Source: Oscillospiraceae bacterium | GTDB taxonomy: Bacteria > Bacillota > Clostridia > Oscillospirales > Oscillospiraceae | Reading direction: 5' to 3' | Assembly (NCBI GenBank): GCA_016293865.1 | Contig: JAEDDG010000020.1 | Coordinates: forward strand, 1-37,252 | DNA length: 37,252 nucleotides | In this document: positions 6,814 to 15,458 of the stretch, piece by piece | Numbering within the stretch: position 1 is the stretch's first letter | Layout of the letters: each line of letters opens with the position of its first letter | The notes under the pieces: model-generated | Told to the model about the DNA's origin: nothing | The model's input: only the letters and a program-made list of their open reading frames with translations | The model's database searches: none | Translations under genes and position numbers: made by a program

Positions 6814-8663
6814 TGGAAAAGGTAAGATTTTCTGAAAAAAACTGGGCAAAAATTCTGGCTTTCTGCCTGTGCTGCCTTTTCATCTTCCTGTCAGCCACCT
6901 GCGTCATCGCCATTGCGAAATGCGTGGATCTCGGCCTGTATGATGAAAACCCGCCGGGATTTGCCGAATCCGATCTGTGCCAGGTGCAGGTCGCCAACAA
7001 TCTGATGGAGCTTTCCAGCATACTCTCCGTTGAGTCGCCGGAGAACCTGAACAACTGGTCGCCTTCCGAGGCGTTTACCTACGTCGTGCGCAACAGCTCC
7101 GGCGCCGTCGTGGCTGATACAACAAACGCAAACTCCACCGTTGTCTTTTCAGACTATACCGTTTACAGCAGCAGCCTTGACCAGGACGGCAAAGCGCAGA
7201 TTGCCTATACGATTGATGGCTGCGTACAGATTCCCGTTCCTGCCGGCAGCTCCTACTATGCCTCCTACCTGCTTTTTAACTTTTTGCAGGACAGCTGCCG
7301 GGCGCTGATCTGGTTCTTTCTTCTGATGGTTCTGGCAGACATTGTGCTGTTCTCTTTCCTGATCTATTCGGCCGGCCATGTCGCCGGCAAGCCCCGGCCG
7401 ACGCTGCAGGGTCTGAACCGGTGCCCGCTGGACCTCTATCTTCTGCTGACTGTCCTGCTCGTTCTTCTGCTGCTCAGCCTGACCTCCGAATATCTGTATT
7501 ACCAGTCCGTCGCGGTCTCTCTTCTGACCGTTGCGCTGGATCTGGCCATCTGCGTTCCGCTGTTTTTAGGTCTGTGCATCACACTGTCGGCACGGATCAA
7601 AGCCGGCGGCATGTGGAAAAACACAGTGATCTACCGCTTCTGCGCACTGATTATCCGGCTGATCCTCAGGTTCTTCAAATCCCTCCCCGTTGTGTGGAAA
7701 ACCGTTGTGACCTATCTCCTGTTTATGCTCCTGAACCTGATCTGCCTGATCATCACCGTCAACGGCGCGCCGCTGGCCTTTATGCTGATCTGTCTTGTGG
7801 ACATGGCTGTATTTGCCGTGCTGGTTCTTCTTTCACTCCAGCTGCGGCGGATTAAAAATGCTGTGCATGCCCTGGCTGACGGAGACCTATCCTATACCGT
7901 TGAGACAGAGAACCTGCTCTGGGATTTCAGGGACATCGCCGATGACATCAACCGGGTCAATGTGGGCATGTCCAAGGCCGTGGACGCCCGGCTGCGCAGC
8001 GAACGATTCAAGACAGAGCTGATCACAAACGTCAGCCACGATCTGAAAACGCCCCTGACCTCCATCGTCTCCTATGTGGATCTTCTGAAAAAAACAGGCA
8101 TTACAGACCCGGACGCCTGCGCGTACATCGATGTGCTCGACCGGCAGTCTGCCAAGCTCAAAAAGCTGACGGAAGACCTGGTGGAGGCTTCCAAAGCCTC
8201 ATCCGGCGTCATCAATGTGAACAAGACGCAGCTGAATGTCACAGAACTGCTCTCCCAGTCTGTTGCTGAATATGCCGACAGATTTGAAAAAGCGCGGATT
8301 ACACCCGTTCTGACCACCGGAAATGCGGACCGGACCGTTGAGGCTGACGGCCGGCTGCTGTGGCGTGTTTTCGACAACCTCCTGCAGAACATCTGCAAAT
8401 ACGCCATGCCCGGCACGCGCGCTTACATTGACGTAACTGCTGACGGCGCCAAAACAGGCATTGCCTTCAAGAACATTTCGGCTGACGCGCTCAACATCAC
8501 CTCTGAGGAGCTGATGGAACGCTTTGTGCGGGGCGATCAGTCCAGGCATACGGAGGGGAGCGGACTTGGCCTGTCCATCGCCCGCAGCCTCACAGAGCTG
8601 CAGGGCGGCACGTTTGAGCTTCAGGTCGACGGCGATCTTTTCAAAGCCATTGTAACCATATAA
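6810..8663 (+). CDS. Multi-pass membrane sensor histidine kinase (VanS-like catalytic core)
   Basis: This 617-residue kinase has about six predicted membrane segments (roughly residues 15-37, 164-187, 208-229, 234-259, 297-318, 322-343). Segments 1 and 2 enclose an outside domain of about 125 residues. A HAMP-like linker follows, then the HisKA helix with H410 (TNVSHDLKTPLTS) and a HATPase domain (DNLLQNICKYA, then GSGLGLSIARSL). The extra four membrane helices are more than a standard VanS has and could form part of the sensor. The start codon overlaps the regulator stop. The signal sensed is not evident. Confidence 0.92.
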   Translation: MMEKVRFSEKNWAKILAFCLCCLFIFLSATCVIAIAKCVDLGLYDENPPGFAESDLCQVQVANNLMELSSILSVESPENLNNWSPSEAFTYVVRNSSGAVVADTTNANSTVVFSDYTVYSSSLDQDGKAQIAYTIDGCVQIPVPAGSSYYASYLLFNFLQDSCRALIWFFLLMVLADIVLFSFLIYSAGHVAGKPRPTLQGLNRCPLDLYLLLTVLLVLLLLSLTSEYLYYQSVAVSLLTVALDLAICVPLFLGLCITLSARIKAGGMWKNTVIYRFCALIIRLILRFFKSLPVVWKTVVTYLLFMLLNLICLIITVNGAPLAFMLICLVDMAVFAVLVLLSLQLRRIKNAVHALADGDLSYTVETENLLWDFRDIADDINRVNVGMSKAVDARLRSERFKTELITNVSHDLKTPLTSIVSYVDLLKKTGITDPDACAYIDVLDRQSAKLKKLTEDLVEASKASSGVINVNKTQLNVTELLSQSVAEYADRFEKARITPVLTTGNADRTVEADGRLLWRVFDNLLQNICKYAMPGTRAYIDVTADGAKTGIAFKNISADALNITSEELMERFVRGDQSRHTEGSGLGLSIARSLTELQGGTFELQVDGDLFKAIVTI

Positions 8664-8697
8664 GCATCTGACACCCGGAAAAGCCGGTTCACGCAGC

Positions 8698-8737
8698 AGC
8701 CCCCGGACCATCAAGCGGTCCGGGGGCTGTCTTTTTA
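8698..8737 (+). terminator. Terminator between convergent kinase and clp genes
   Basis: A 12-bp perfect stem, AGCCCCCGGACC / GGTCCGGGGGCT, with a 7-base loop is followed by GTCTTTTTATT. The T-run serves the plus strand. The minus-strand clp gene ends eight bases away and may use the same hairpin. Confidence 0.88.
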
Positions 8738-8744
8738 TTCTTCT

Positions 8745-11048
8745 TTATACTGCCAGCACCTGTATTTTTCCCTCTGCGGCAGTGACGCCGACACGGGACA
8801 CAGGATGTGCATAATTGTCAATGATCTCCGCGGCGATCTTATCTTCCACATCCTTCTGAATCGAACGGCGCAGATTCCGCGCGCCGTAGGCCAGCGAATA
8901 GGACTTATCCGTCAGATACCTGACAACTGTGTCGTCGTAAGTCAGCTGAATGCCCTTTTCCTGAAGATTGTCCTTCAGTTCGTCCAGCATAATCCGGCAG
9001 ATCCGGCCGAAGTCCTCCTCAGTCAGACGGTTGAAACAGACGATCTCATCCACGCGGTTGATGAACTCCGGACGGAGGAAATCATTCAGCGCTTTCATCG
9101 CACGTTCCCTGCTCTGTTCGTTTATGGAGCGGTTGAAGCCCACAGCACCGTCTTTCTTATCACTGCCGGCATTGGTGGTCATGATAATCACTGTGTTTTC
9201 GAAATTGACCGTCCGGCCGTGCGCATCGGTAATCCGGCCGTCGTCCAAGATCTGCAGAAGAATGTTCATGACATCCGGATGTGCTTTTTCAATTTCATCA
9301 AACAAAACGACGCTGTACGGCTTTCTGCGGATTTTCTCTGTCAACTGACCGGCTTCGTCATAGCCCACGTAGCCGGGAGGCGAACCGACGATACGGCTGA
9401 CCGCATGCTTCTCCATAAACTCAGACATATCCAGACGGATCAGGGCCTCCGGCTCGTTAAAAAGATCCGCGGCCAGCTGCCGGACAAGTTCCGTTTTTCC
9501 GACGCCCGTTGAGCCCACAAAGATAAAGGAGACAGGCTTGTGTTTGGGCGAAATCCCCACACGGTTGCGCTTAATGGCCGCACATACAACGTCTATCGCC
9601 TCATCCTGTCCGATGATATGCTTCTTCAGGCGCTGATCAAGCTCACTGAGACGCTTGTGCTCATCCTCCCGGATGCTGCTGGCCGGAATGTGCGTCCACA
9701 GCTCAATGACCCGGGCCAGATTGTCCAGCCCCAGCTCCGGCACACCGGCAGCCTTCAGCACGTTCAGCTCATCTGAAATCCGGATTTCCTGGCTGCGCAG
9801 TTCTGCCAGGCGCTCATAGTCGCCGGTCTGCTCGCTGGTGGACAAAAGCAGTTCCCGCTCCTTTGTGAGATCGTCCCTTTCCTTTTCAAGCTCCGCCATA
9901 CGCTCCAGGTTTTTATTCTTCAGATTGACGTCCGAACATGCCTCGTCAATCAGGTCGATGGCCTTATCCGGCAAAAAGCGATCGGTAATATACCGCTCGC
10001 TGAGCAGCACCGCCTGGCGCGCAATCTGTTCCGAAATCCTTACGCCGTGAAACTGCTCATAATAACCGGCAATGCCCTTGATAATGGCCACGGAATCCTC
10101 AATGGAAGGCTCATTCACAGTCACCGGCTGGAAACGGCGTTCAAGCGCAGAATCCTTTTCAATGTGCTTGCGGTATTCGTTGAAGGTGGTGGCGCCGATC
10201 ACCTGGATCTCGCCTCTGGACAACGCCGGCTTGAGGATGTTTGCTGCATTCATGCTGCCTTCGGCATCTCCGGCGCCCACCAGGTTGTGAACCTCGTCAA
10301 TCACAAGGATAATGTTGCCCTGCTTGCGGATCTCCTCGATCAGTCCCTTCATACGGCTTTCAAACTGGCCGCGGAACTGCGTACCGGCCACAAGGCTGGT
10401 CAGATCCAGCAGGTAAACTTCTTTGTTTTTCAGCTTATAGGGCACCTGTCCGGCGGCGATGCGCTGCGCAAGGCCCTCTGCAATAGCGGTTTTGCCGACA
10501 CCGGGCTCACCGATCAGGCACGGATTATTCTTCTGGCGGCGGTTGAGAATCTGAATGACACGCTCCGTCTCCGTCTCGCGGCCGATCATGCGGTCCAGCT
10601 TCCCTTCCTGCGCCCGTTTTGTCAGGTTAATGCAGTAATTGTCCAGGAATTTATGCTTTTTGGCCTCCCGGTCACGGCCGGCCTCCGCCCGTCCCGAACG
10701 CGGCTGCTCTTCCGGCGCCGGCGCAGGATTCTGCCCGCCCTGGGTACTGAAAAGCTTGTTCAGAAACGGGAATGTCGCAGTCTTCCCATCCTCCTCATCA
10801 GCGTCTGTATCGTCCACCGGCATCAGATCTTCCGCGCCGCCAAGCGCCTCCATCATCTCGTTCGACAGGCTGTCCAGATCCTCATCTGAAATGCCCATTT
10901 TTTTCATAATGTCATCAACGGGCGTGATATTCAGTTCCTTGGCGCATTTCAGGCAAAGCCCTTCGTTTGTGGATACGCCATTTTCAATTCTAGTGACGAA
11001 AATCACGGCTACATTCTTTTTGCACCGTGCGCAAAGTGTTGGCTGCAT
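8745..11048 (-). CDS. ClpE-like Clp ATPase (HSP100 unfoldase) with N-terminal zinc finger
   Basis: This 767-residue AAA+ unfoldase has two ATPase modules. The N-terminus carries a four-cysteine zinc finger (C6-x2-C9 and C32-x2-C35) in place of the usual double Clp-N repeat, which is the hallmark of ClpE. An acidic, Pro-rich linker follows, then the first Walker A GEPGVGKT (180-187), a short UVR/M-type coiled coil, and the second Walker A GSTGVGKT. A VGF loop (about 636-638) matches the ClpP-docking tripeptide of ClpC/ClpE, so it should feed ClpP. AAGGAG precedes the ATG. It is the last gene of the minus-strand run, 34 bases after cvpA, and no CtsR or CIRCE-like box was noticed upstream. Confidence 0.92.
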   Translation of the reverse strand: MQPTLCARCKKNVAVIFVTRIENGVSTNEGLCLKCAKELNITPVDDIMKKMGISDEDLDSLSNEMMEALGGAEDLMPVDDTDADEEDGKTATFPFLNKLFSTQGGQNPAPAPEEQPRSGRAEAGRDREAKKHKFLDNYCINLTKRAQEGKLDRMIGRETETERVIQILNRRQKNNPCLIGEPGVGKTAIAEGLAQRIAAGQVPYKLKNKEVYLLDLTSLVAGTQFRGQFESRMKGLIEEIRKQGNIILVIDEVHNLVGAGDAEGSMNAANILKPALSRGEIQVIGATTFNEYRKHIEKDSALERRFQPVTVNEPSIEDSVAIIKGIAGYYEQFHGVRISEQIARQAVLLSERYITDRFLPDKAIDLIDEACSDVNLKNKNLERMAELEKERDDLTKERELLLSTSEQTGDYERLAELRSQEIRISDELNVLKAAGVPELGLDNLARVIELWTHIPASSIREDEHKRLSELDQRLKKHIIGQDEAIDVVCAAIKRNRVGISPKHKPVSFIFVGSTGVGKTELVRQLAADLFNEPEALIRLDMSEFMEKHAVSRIVGSPPGYVGYDEAGQLTEKIRRKPYSVVLFDEIEKAHPDVMNILLQILDDGRITDAHGRTVNFENTVIIMTTNAGSDKKDGAVGFNRSINEQSRERAMKALNDFLRPEFINRVDEIVCFNRLTEEDFGRICRIMLDELKDNLQEKGIQLTYDDTVVRYLTDKSYSLAYGARNLRRSIQKDVEDKIAAEIIDNYAHPVSRVGVTAAEGKIQVLAV

Positions 11049-11082
11049 AGTTACTCCTTATTCAGTTCGGATGCCGGACGCA

Positions 11083-11814
11083 TTACACGCCCAGCATGTT
11101 TGCGATCAGATTGGAATTGATCATTTTTTCAAAAATCCAGGTTGCACCGATCCTGTCATTCCCCAAAAACAGACCCAGGTACCGGCAGACGCAGCAAACG
11201 ACAAGCAGCAGGCCGATGGCCCGGATTGCACCTGCCGCAGCGCCCAGGCCCCTGTTCACTTTTTCAATTCCGGGCATGGCAAACGTCAGATTCAGCACAT
11301 TCTCAATAATCGTGAACAGCGTGATAAACAGGACAAAAACGGCTGCAAACAGAACCATATAGGTAATCCGTCCAGTCAGATATTCGCCCATTGCGTTGAC
11401 AAGCTCGCTGTTTACAGATGTATATTGCCCAGAAAACTCAACGGCAATCTTCTCCGCCGCGCGATTTGCCACGCCGCACTGCCGCATCACCGCATATGTC
11501 ACGCTGTATACATCGCTCTTCTCTTCTTCCGACAAAAGGACATACGGCATTGTCTCATCTTCCCCGTCCTGCGCCGCATCTTCCTGAACGTCCTTTGTCA
11601 CAAGCGCAGTGCTGGTGTCCACATAGCCGCTGATAAACGGATCCAGAATCTGCGTGTATTCCGTATAGTAAGCGGTTGCCACAACATTCGCGCCATAAAC
11701 AGAGACAGCCAGCGCCAAAAGGCCGCAGAGACCGACGATCACGCCTTTTTTCCATCCGCGCCATGCGGTCAGCCCAATAATCAGAACAATGAAGAGATCA
11801 ATCAAAATACGCAT
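11083..11814 (-). CDS. CvpA-family membrane protein
   Basis: This 243-residue protein has membrane helices at the N-terminus (about 3-22 and 25-45) and two more in the second half (about 152-172 and 196-214). The first half has the CvpA/colicin V production pattern: WRGWKKG following the first helix, then a Gly-rich second helix. An outside region of about 100 residues, rich in Asp and Glu, separates the helix pairs. GGAGA precedes the ATG. The cellular role of such proteins is not settled. It follows the DUF5711 gene closely, so the two may work together at the membrane. Confidence 0.75.
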   Translation of the reverse strand: MRILIDLFIVLIIGLTAWRGWKKGVIVGLCGLLALAVSVYGANVVATAYYTEYTQILDPFISGYVDTSTALVTKDVQEDAAQDGEDETMPYVLLSEEEKSDVYSVTYAVMRQCGVANRAAEKIAVEFSGQYTSVNSELVNAMGEYLTGRITYMVLFAAVFVLFITLFTIIENVLNLTFAMPGIEKVNRGLGAAAGAIRAIGLLLVVCCVCRYLGLFLGNDRIGATWIFEKMINSNLIANMLGV

Positions 11815-11855
11815 AAGCTTCTCCTTTTTTCATCATTCGAAAGTCAAAGTATCGC

Positions 11856-13004
11856 TCAGTTGGTTTGCTGCCTGTCTGCGCTGTCCAGAAGCCAGGCATA
11901 ATACCCGCCTGACGCCAGAACAGTTCCGTCTTTCAGCATCTGGATCGCATCGGCGCCGGAAGCGCCGGTATAAACCGCATATTGCCGCATGTGGTTATTA
12001 TACACCAAAACCGTATCGCCGCACAATACTGCAATACAGCTGCCCTCGGCAGAAATTGCACCAATCTGGCCGGAAATCTCCGTTTTTCCCAGAATTGAGC
12101 CGCTGTCGGAAACCGTCCAGAGGATGCTGCTGTCGCTGCCCTCATATGCGCTGCCCACCAGCGCCGTACAGCCGTCCAGCCGGGCATACCCCAAAAGGCG
12201 CTCAGTCTCCATCGGAATTTCAGCCGTAACGCCGCCGGTTTTTGCCAGGATGGCTGTACCGCTGTCTGTCAATGCTGCCAGCGTATCGCTGCCGCTCCAC
12301 CACAGGTCAAGCACCGCAGTATCCGGAAGGGACGTGCGCGAAACCTCGTCCGTGCTGTCCAGATTCAGACACACCACCGTCGTCCCGCCGGCATCATAAA
12401 CAGCCACCGCCAGCGCCTCTCCGCGCGGCGCCACCGCCGCCGCAGCAGCATAGCCGTCGGCCGAATACCATTTATAAACCGCCGTGCCTTCCGGGTTGTA
12501 CACCGTTGCAGACGAGGTATATGTACTTTCCGCCATACAAACCACAAACCAGCCGTCGCTGTTCACTGCGGCATAAATGATCCTGCCGTCAGTTGGGACA
12601 GCTGCCGTCACTTCCTGTGACGAAAAAGCGGCCAGAGAGGTTCCCCCGATGTCATACATTACAGCATATGCGCCGGCGGAGGAGACCGCAGGCTCGGCCA
12701 TCTCCAGGCTGCGGCTGTACTGCATGCTGCCTTCTGCGTTGTAGGCCATGAGGCCGGTGGAATTGACCACCGCCACGCTGTCGTCCAGCACGCGCACAAT
12801 GCAGCCCTCTCCGCCGTCAAAGCTGTATTCCTGCGCCAGGGTCACGCGCCCGAAAAGCTGGCGCATACGGCTGCGGATACCGGAAGGAGAGAGATCGTTC
12901 CGGCACAGAGCCACCACGGCGGCCACCAGCACGATGACCAGCAGCGCCGCAATCCAGGCTGCTGTTTTGAGCCGCTTTCTTTTTTTCCTTGCGTCCATTT
13001 CCAT
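11856..13004 (-). CDS. DUF5711-type membrane-anchored beta-propeller-like protein
   Basis: This 382-residue protein has a Lys/Arg-rich cytoplasmic start (about 5-12), one membrane helix (about 14-33), and an extracellular region made of repeated short beta strands with alternating small and hydrophobic residues. The pattern suggests a WD40/PQQ-like propeller, seen in repeats such as VAVVNSTGLMAYNAEG and VLVYNNHMRQYAVYTG. This resembles the DUF5711 family. No catalytic motif is visible, so a scaffold or sensing role is possible. It starts 11 bases after truA and precedes the CvpA-like gene. Confidence 0.7.
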   Translation of the reverse strand: MEMDARKKRKRLKTAAWIAALLVIVLVAAVVALCRNDLSPSGIRSRMRQLFGRVTLAQEYSFDGGEGCIVRVLDDSVAVVNSTGLMAYNAEGSMQYSRSLEMAEPAVSSAGAYAVMYDIGGTSLAAFSSQEVTAAVPTDGRIIYAAVNSDGWFVVCMAESTYTSSATVYNPEGTAVYKWYSADGYAAAAAVAPRGEALAVAVYDAGGTTVVCLNLDSTDEVSRTSLPDTAVLDLWWSGSDTLAALTDSGTAILAKTGGVTAEIPMETERLLGYARLDGCTALVGSAYEGSDSSILWTVSDSGSILGKTEISGQIGAISAEGSCIAVLCGDTVLVYNNHMRQYAVYTGASGADAIQMLKDGTVLASGGYYAWLLDSADRQQTN

Positions 13005-13015
13005 ATCGGATACCT

Positions 13016-13780
13016 TTATTTCGCCATCATGGCGCCCACCGCGCCGTCATACCACACCCGGGTCAGATACAGCCCCTGGGGTGGAACCGTCGGCCCTGTC
13101 AGGCGCCGGTCCCGTTTTTCAAGAAGCTGCGGGATTTCCTCCGGCCTGAGCTTGCCCTCAGACGCATAGATCAGCGTGCCGGCCATTGCGCGGGCCATAT
13201 TGTACAAAAAACCGTCCGCGCATACGCGCAGATCAATGGTCGGTCCGTTCTGCGCCACTTCGTAATAAAAGACCGTACGGACCGTCGTTTTCGTCTCTGT
13301 GCCGACCGAACGCACCGCGGCAAAATCATGTGTTCCCACGAACATGGACGCTGCCCGCGCCATAACAGGGATATTCAACGGCGACGGATAAAAGTACGCC
13401 CGGTCATTATAAAACGGATCCTTGATGCGGGAATTGTAGATGCTGTATGTGTATTCCTTTTTGATGCAGGACAAAATGGCGTTGAAATCCTCCGGCGCAT
13501 CCACAGCGTCCACCACGGCAATATCACTGGGCAGCTGCGCGTTCACCGCCAGCGGAAAGCGCTGGGTCGGGATGCTGCAGGTCGTCCGGAAATTGGCGCA
13601 GTAGCTTCTGGCATGAACGCCGGCGTCCGTCCGTCCGCAGCCTGTCACCTTAACCGGATGGCCGCAAAGCCTGGACAGCGCGTTTTCCAGCGTTTCCGCC
13701 ACGGTCACTTCCGTTTTCTGTACCTGCCAGCCATGATAAGCCGTTCCCACATATTTCAGACGCAGAGCAATATTCCGCAT
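13016..13780 (-). CDS. truA: tRNA pseudouridine(38-40) synthase TruA
   Basis: This 254-residue enzyme isomerises uridines 38-40 in the tRNA anticodon arm. The catalytic aspartate lies in CGRTDAGVHA (D52 from the chosen start). N-terminal LKYVGTAYHGWQ and the later FLYNMARAMAGTL motif are typical of TruA. An in-frame GTG at 13795 would extend it by five residues and overlap the ecfT stop. The ATG at 13780 is chosen because GAGGAGGGCG sits seven or so bases before it. It lies 11 bases after ecfT. An ecfA1-ecfA2-ecfT-truA order is common in Firmicutes, which supports the assignment. Confidence 0.96.
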   Translation of the reverse strand: MRNIALRLKYVGTAYHGWQVQKTEVTVAETLENALSRLCGHPVKVTGCGRTDAGVHARSYCANFRTTCSIPTQRFPLAVNAQLPSDIAVVDAVDAPEDFNAILSCIKKEYTYSIYNSRIKDPFYNDRAYFYPSPLNIPVMARAASMFVGTHDFAAVRSVGTETKTTVRTVFYYEVAQNGPTIDLRVCADGFLYNMARAMAGTLIYASEGKLRPEEIPQLLEKRDRRLTGPTVPPQGLYLTRVWYDGAVGAMMAK

Positions 13781-13791
13781 AAGCGCCCTCC

Positions 13792-14595
13792 TCACAGGCC
13801 GAAAACGGCCAGCGTGATCACAGCTGCCAGCACAGCGGCGCCGGCAGCAAAGGCAATGTAATCCCGCCTGGCCATAACCAGCTGCTTCATGCGCGTACGT
13901 CCCTCATCGCCGTGATAGCAGCGGCATTCCATCGCAGTCGCCAGCTCGTCCGCCCGGCGGAACGCGCTGATAAAAAGCGGCACCAGAAGCGGCAGCATGG
14001 CCTTCGCCTTCTGAATCAGATTGCCCGTGTCAAACTCGGCGCCCCGGGCTTTCTGGGCGCTCATGATTTTATCGGTTTCCTCAATCAGCGCCGGGATAAA
14101 CCGCAGGGCGATGCTCATCATCATCGCCAGCTCATGCACAGGCACCCTGATCTTTTTCAAAGGCCGCATCAGCGTCTCCAGACCGTCCGTCAGCGCGATG
14201 GGCGATGTTGTATACGTCAAAAGCAGCGTACCGGCAATGAGCATCACAATTCTGATCACCATGAAAATTGCCGTCCGCACGCCCTGCACAGTGATTTTGA
14301 TAAACTTCCACTGGAAAATCGGATCGCCGTCTGTGAGAAACAGGTTCAGCAGCGCTGTCAGCACAATGATAATGAGAACCGGCTTCAGCCCCTTGAAAAG
14401 CGCCTTCAGCTGGATTTTGGCCAGCCACACGCTGCCGGCCAGCGCGGCAAACATCAGCACATAGGAGACAACTCCCTTCGCCGTGAAAAGCGCCGCAATG
14501 TAAACCACTGTCAGAATCAGCTTTGTGCGCGGATCCAGCCGGTGAACCGGCGTGTCGCCGGGAAAATACTGGCCCAGCGTAATGTCTTTAAGCAC
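13792..14595 (-). CDS. ecfT: Energy-coupling factor transporter transmembrane protein EcfT
   Basis: This 267-residue integral membrane protein links the two ECF ATPases to exchangeable vitamin-binding S components. It begins with the typical DITLGQYFPGDTPVHRLDPR. It has several membrane helices and, in the cytoplasmic coupling region, the paired Ala-Arg-Gly-type motifs AQKARGAEF and AMECRCYHG, which contact the ATPases. In the second motif, Cys-Arg-Cys replaces the usual Arg-Gly context. GTG at 14595 is preferred over GTG at 14604 because AAAGGCGG sits eight bases before it. Either start overlaps the ecfA2 end. No S component is encoded in the window, so this is a shared module. Confidence 0.94.
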   Translation of the reverse strand: MLKDITLGQYFPGDTPVHRLDPRTKLILTVVYIAALFTAKGVVSYVLMFAALAGSVWLAKIQLKALFKGLKPVLIIIVLTALLNLFLTDGDPIFQWKFIKITVQGVRTAIFMVIRIVMLIAGTLLLTYTTSPIALTDGLETLMRPLKKIRVPVHELAMMMSIALRFIPALIEETDKIMSAQKARGAEFDTGNLIQKAKAMLPLLVPLFISAFRRADELATAMECRCYHGDEGRTRMKQLVMARRDYIAFAAGAAVLAAVITLAVFGL

Positions 14596-15454
14596 GGGCC
14601 TCACCGCCTTTCAGGCGCAGGATCTCATCTCTGAGCTGCTGGATTGTGTAAGACGAAGGATCAACATCAAGCCCGCGTTCCCGCAGGCGCAGAGCGATCT
14701 TGGTCACATCCGGCAGGTCGAGCCCCATCCCCGTCAGCGCTTCGCTTCTGGAAAAGACCTGGGCCGGCGTGCCCGTCATGGCGATGGTGCCCTTGTGCAT
14801 CACGACCAGGCGGTCGGCAGTGCGGGCCGCCTGGGACATGTCATGGGTGACCATGATCACCGTCGCATTCTTTTCCCTGTGATAGCGGCGGATGTTCGCC
14901 ATAATCTCCCGGCATCCGCCGGGATCCAGTCCCGCCATCGGCTCATCTAGGATCAGAACCCGGGGCCGCATGGCAATCACGCCGGCAATGGCGGCGCGGC
15001 GCTTCTGTCCGCCGGAAAGCTCAAAGGGCGATTTCTCCAGGAGCTCCTCGCTCAGGCCGGAAAAGTCCGCCGCCTCACGCACGCGCTCGTCAATCTCGGC
15101 CGTGCTGAGCTTCATGTTTCCCGGGCCGAAGGCGATGTCCTTATAAACCGTCTCTTCAAACAGCTGGTACTCCGGGTACTGGAACACAAGCCCCACCTGA
15201 AAGCGTGCGGCGCGCACGGATTCCTTTGTGGCGTTGATGTCCTGCCCATCCAGATAAACCGCTCCGGACGTGGGCTTGATCAGCGCGTTGAGATGCTGGA
15301 TCAGGGTGGATTTTCCGCTTCCGGTATGGCCGATAATCGCCAGAAATTCACCCTCGTGTGCTTCAAAATTCACTTCATTCAGCGCCGTCAGCTGGAAAGG
15401 CGTTCCGGCGCTGTAAACATGTGAGAGATTTTCAGTCCTGATGACAGGTTCCAT
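14588..15454 (-). CDS. ecfA2: ECF transporter ATP-binding protein EcfA2
   Basis: This 288-residue ABC ATPase is one half of the A1A2 dimer that powers ECF vitamin and metal uptake. It has Walker A GHTGSGKST, a Q-loop (VGLVFQYPEYQLFEETV), signature LSGGQKRRAAIAG, Walker B VLILDEP and switch His in VTHDMS. The Q-loop YPEYQLFEETV wording distinguishes EcfA2 from EcfA1 (NPDNQIVSNVV). It starts four bases after the ecfA1 stop and overlaps the following ecfT by eight bases. Confidence 0.95.
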   Translation of the reverse strand: MEPVIRTENLSHVYSAGTPFQLTALNEVNFEAHEGEFLAIIGHTGSGKSTLIQHLNALIKPTSGAVYLDGQDINATKESVRAARFQVGLVFQYPEYQLFEETVYKDIAFGPGNMKLSTAEIDERVREAADFSGLSEELLEKSPFELSGGQKRRAAIAGVIAMRPRVLILDEPMAGLDPGGCREIMANIRRYHREKNATVIMVTHDMSQAARTADRLVVMHKGTIAMTGTPAQVFSRSEALTGMGLDLPDVTKIALRLRERGLDVDPSSYTIQQLRDEILRLKGGEARA

Positions 15455-15458
15455 TCTT

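Noticed and set aside
6124..8663. A vancomycin-type resistance locus, suggested by the VanR/VanS-like pair.
   Set aside because: No vanH/A/X-like ligase or dipeptidase genes are nearby; similarity is only to the broad regulator/kinase group.
10639..11901. A 420-codon plus-strand frame over clpE, cvpA and the DUF5711 gene.
   Set aside because: It crosses several well-supported minus-strand genes, has no ribosome binding site and no family pattern.
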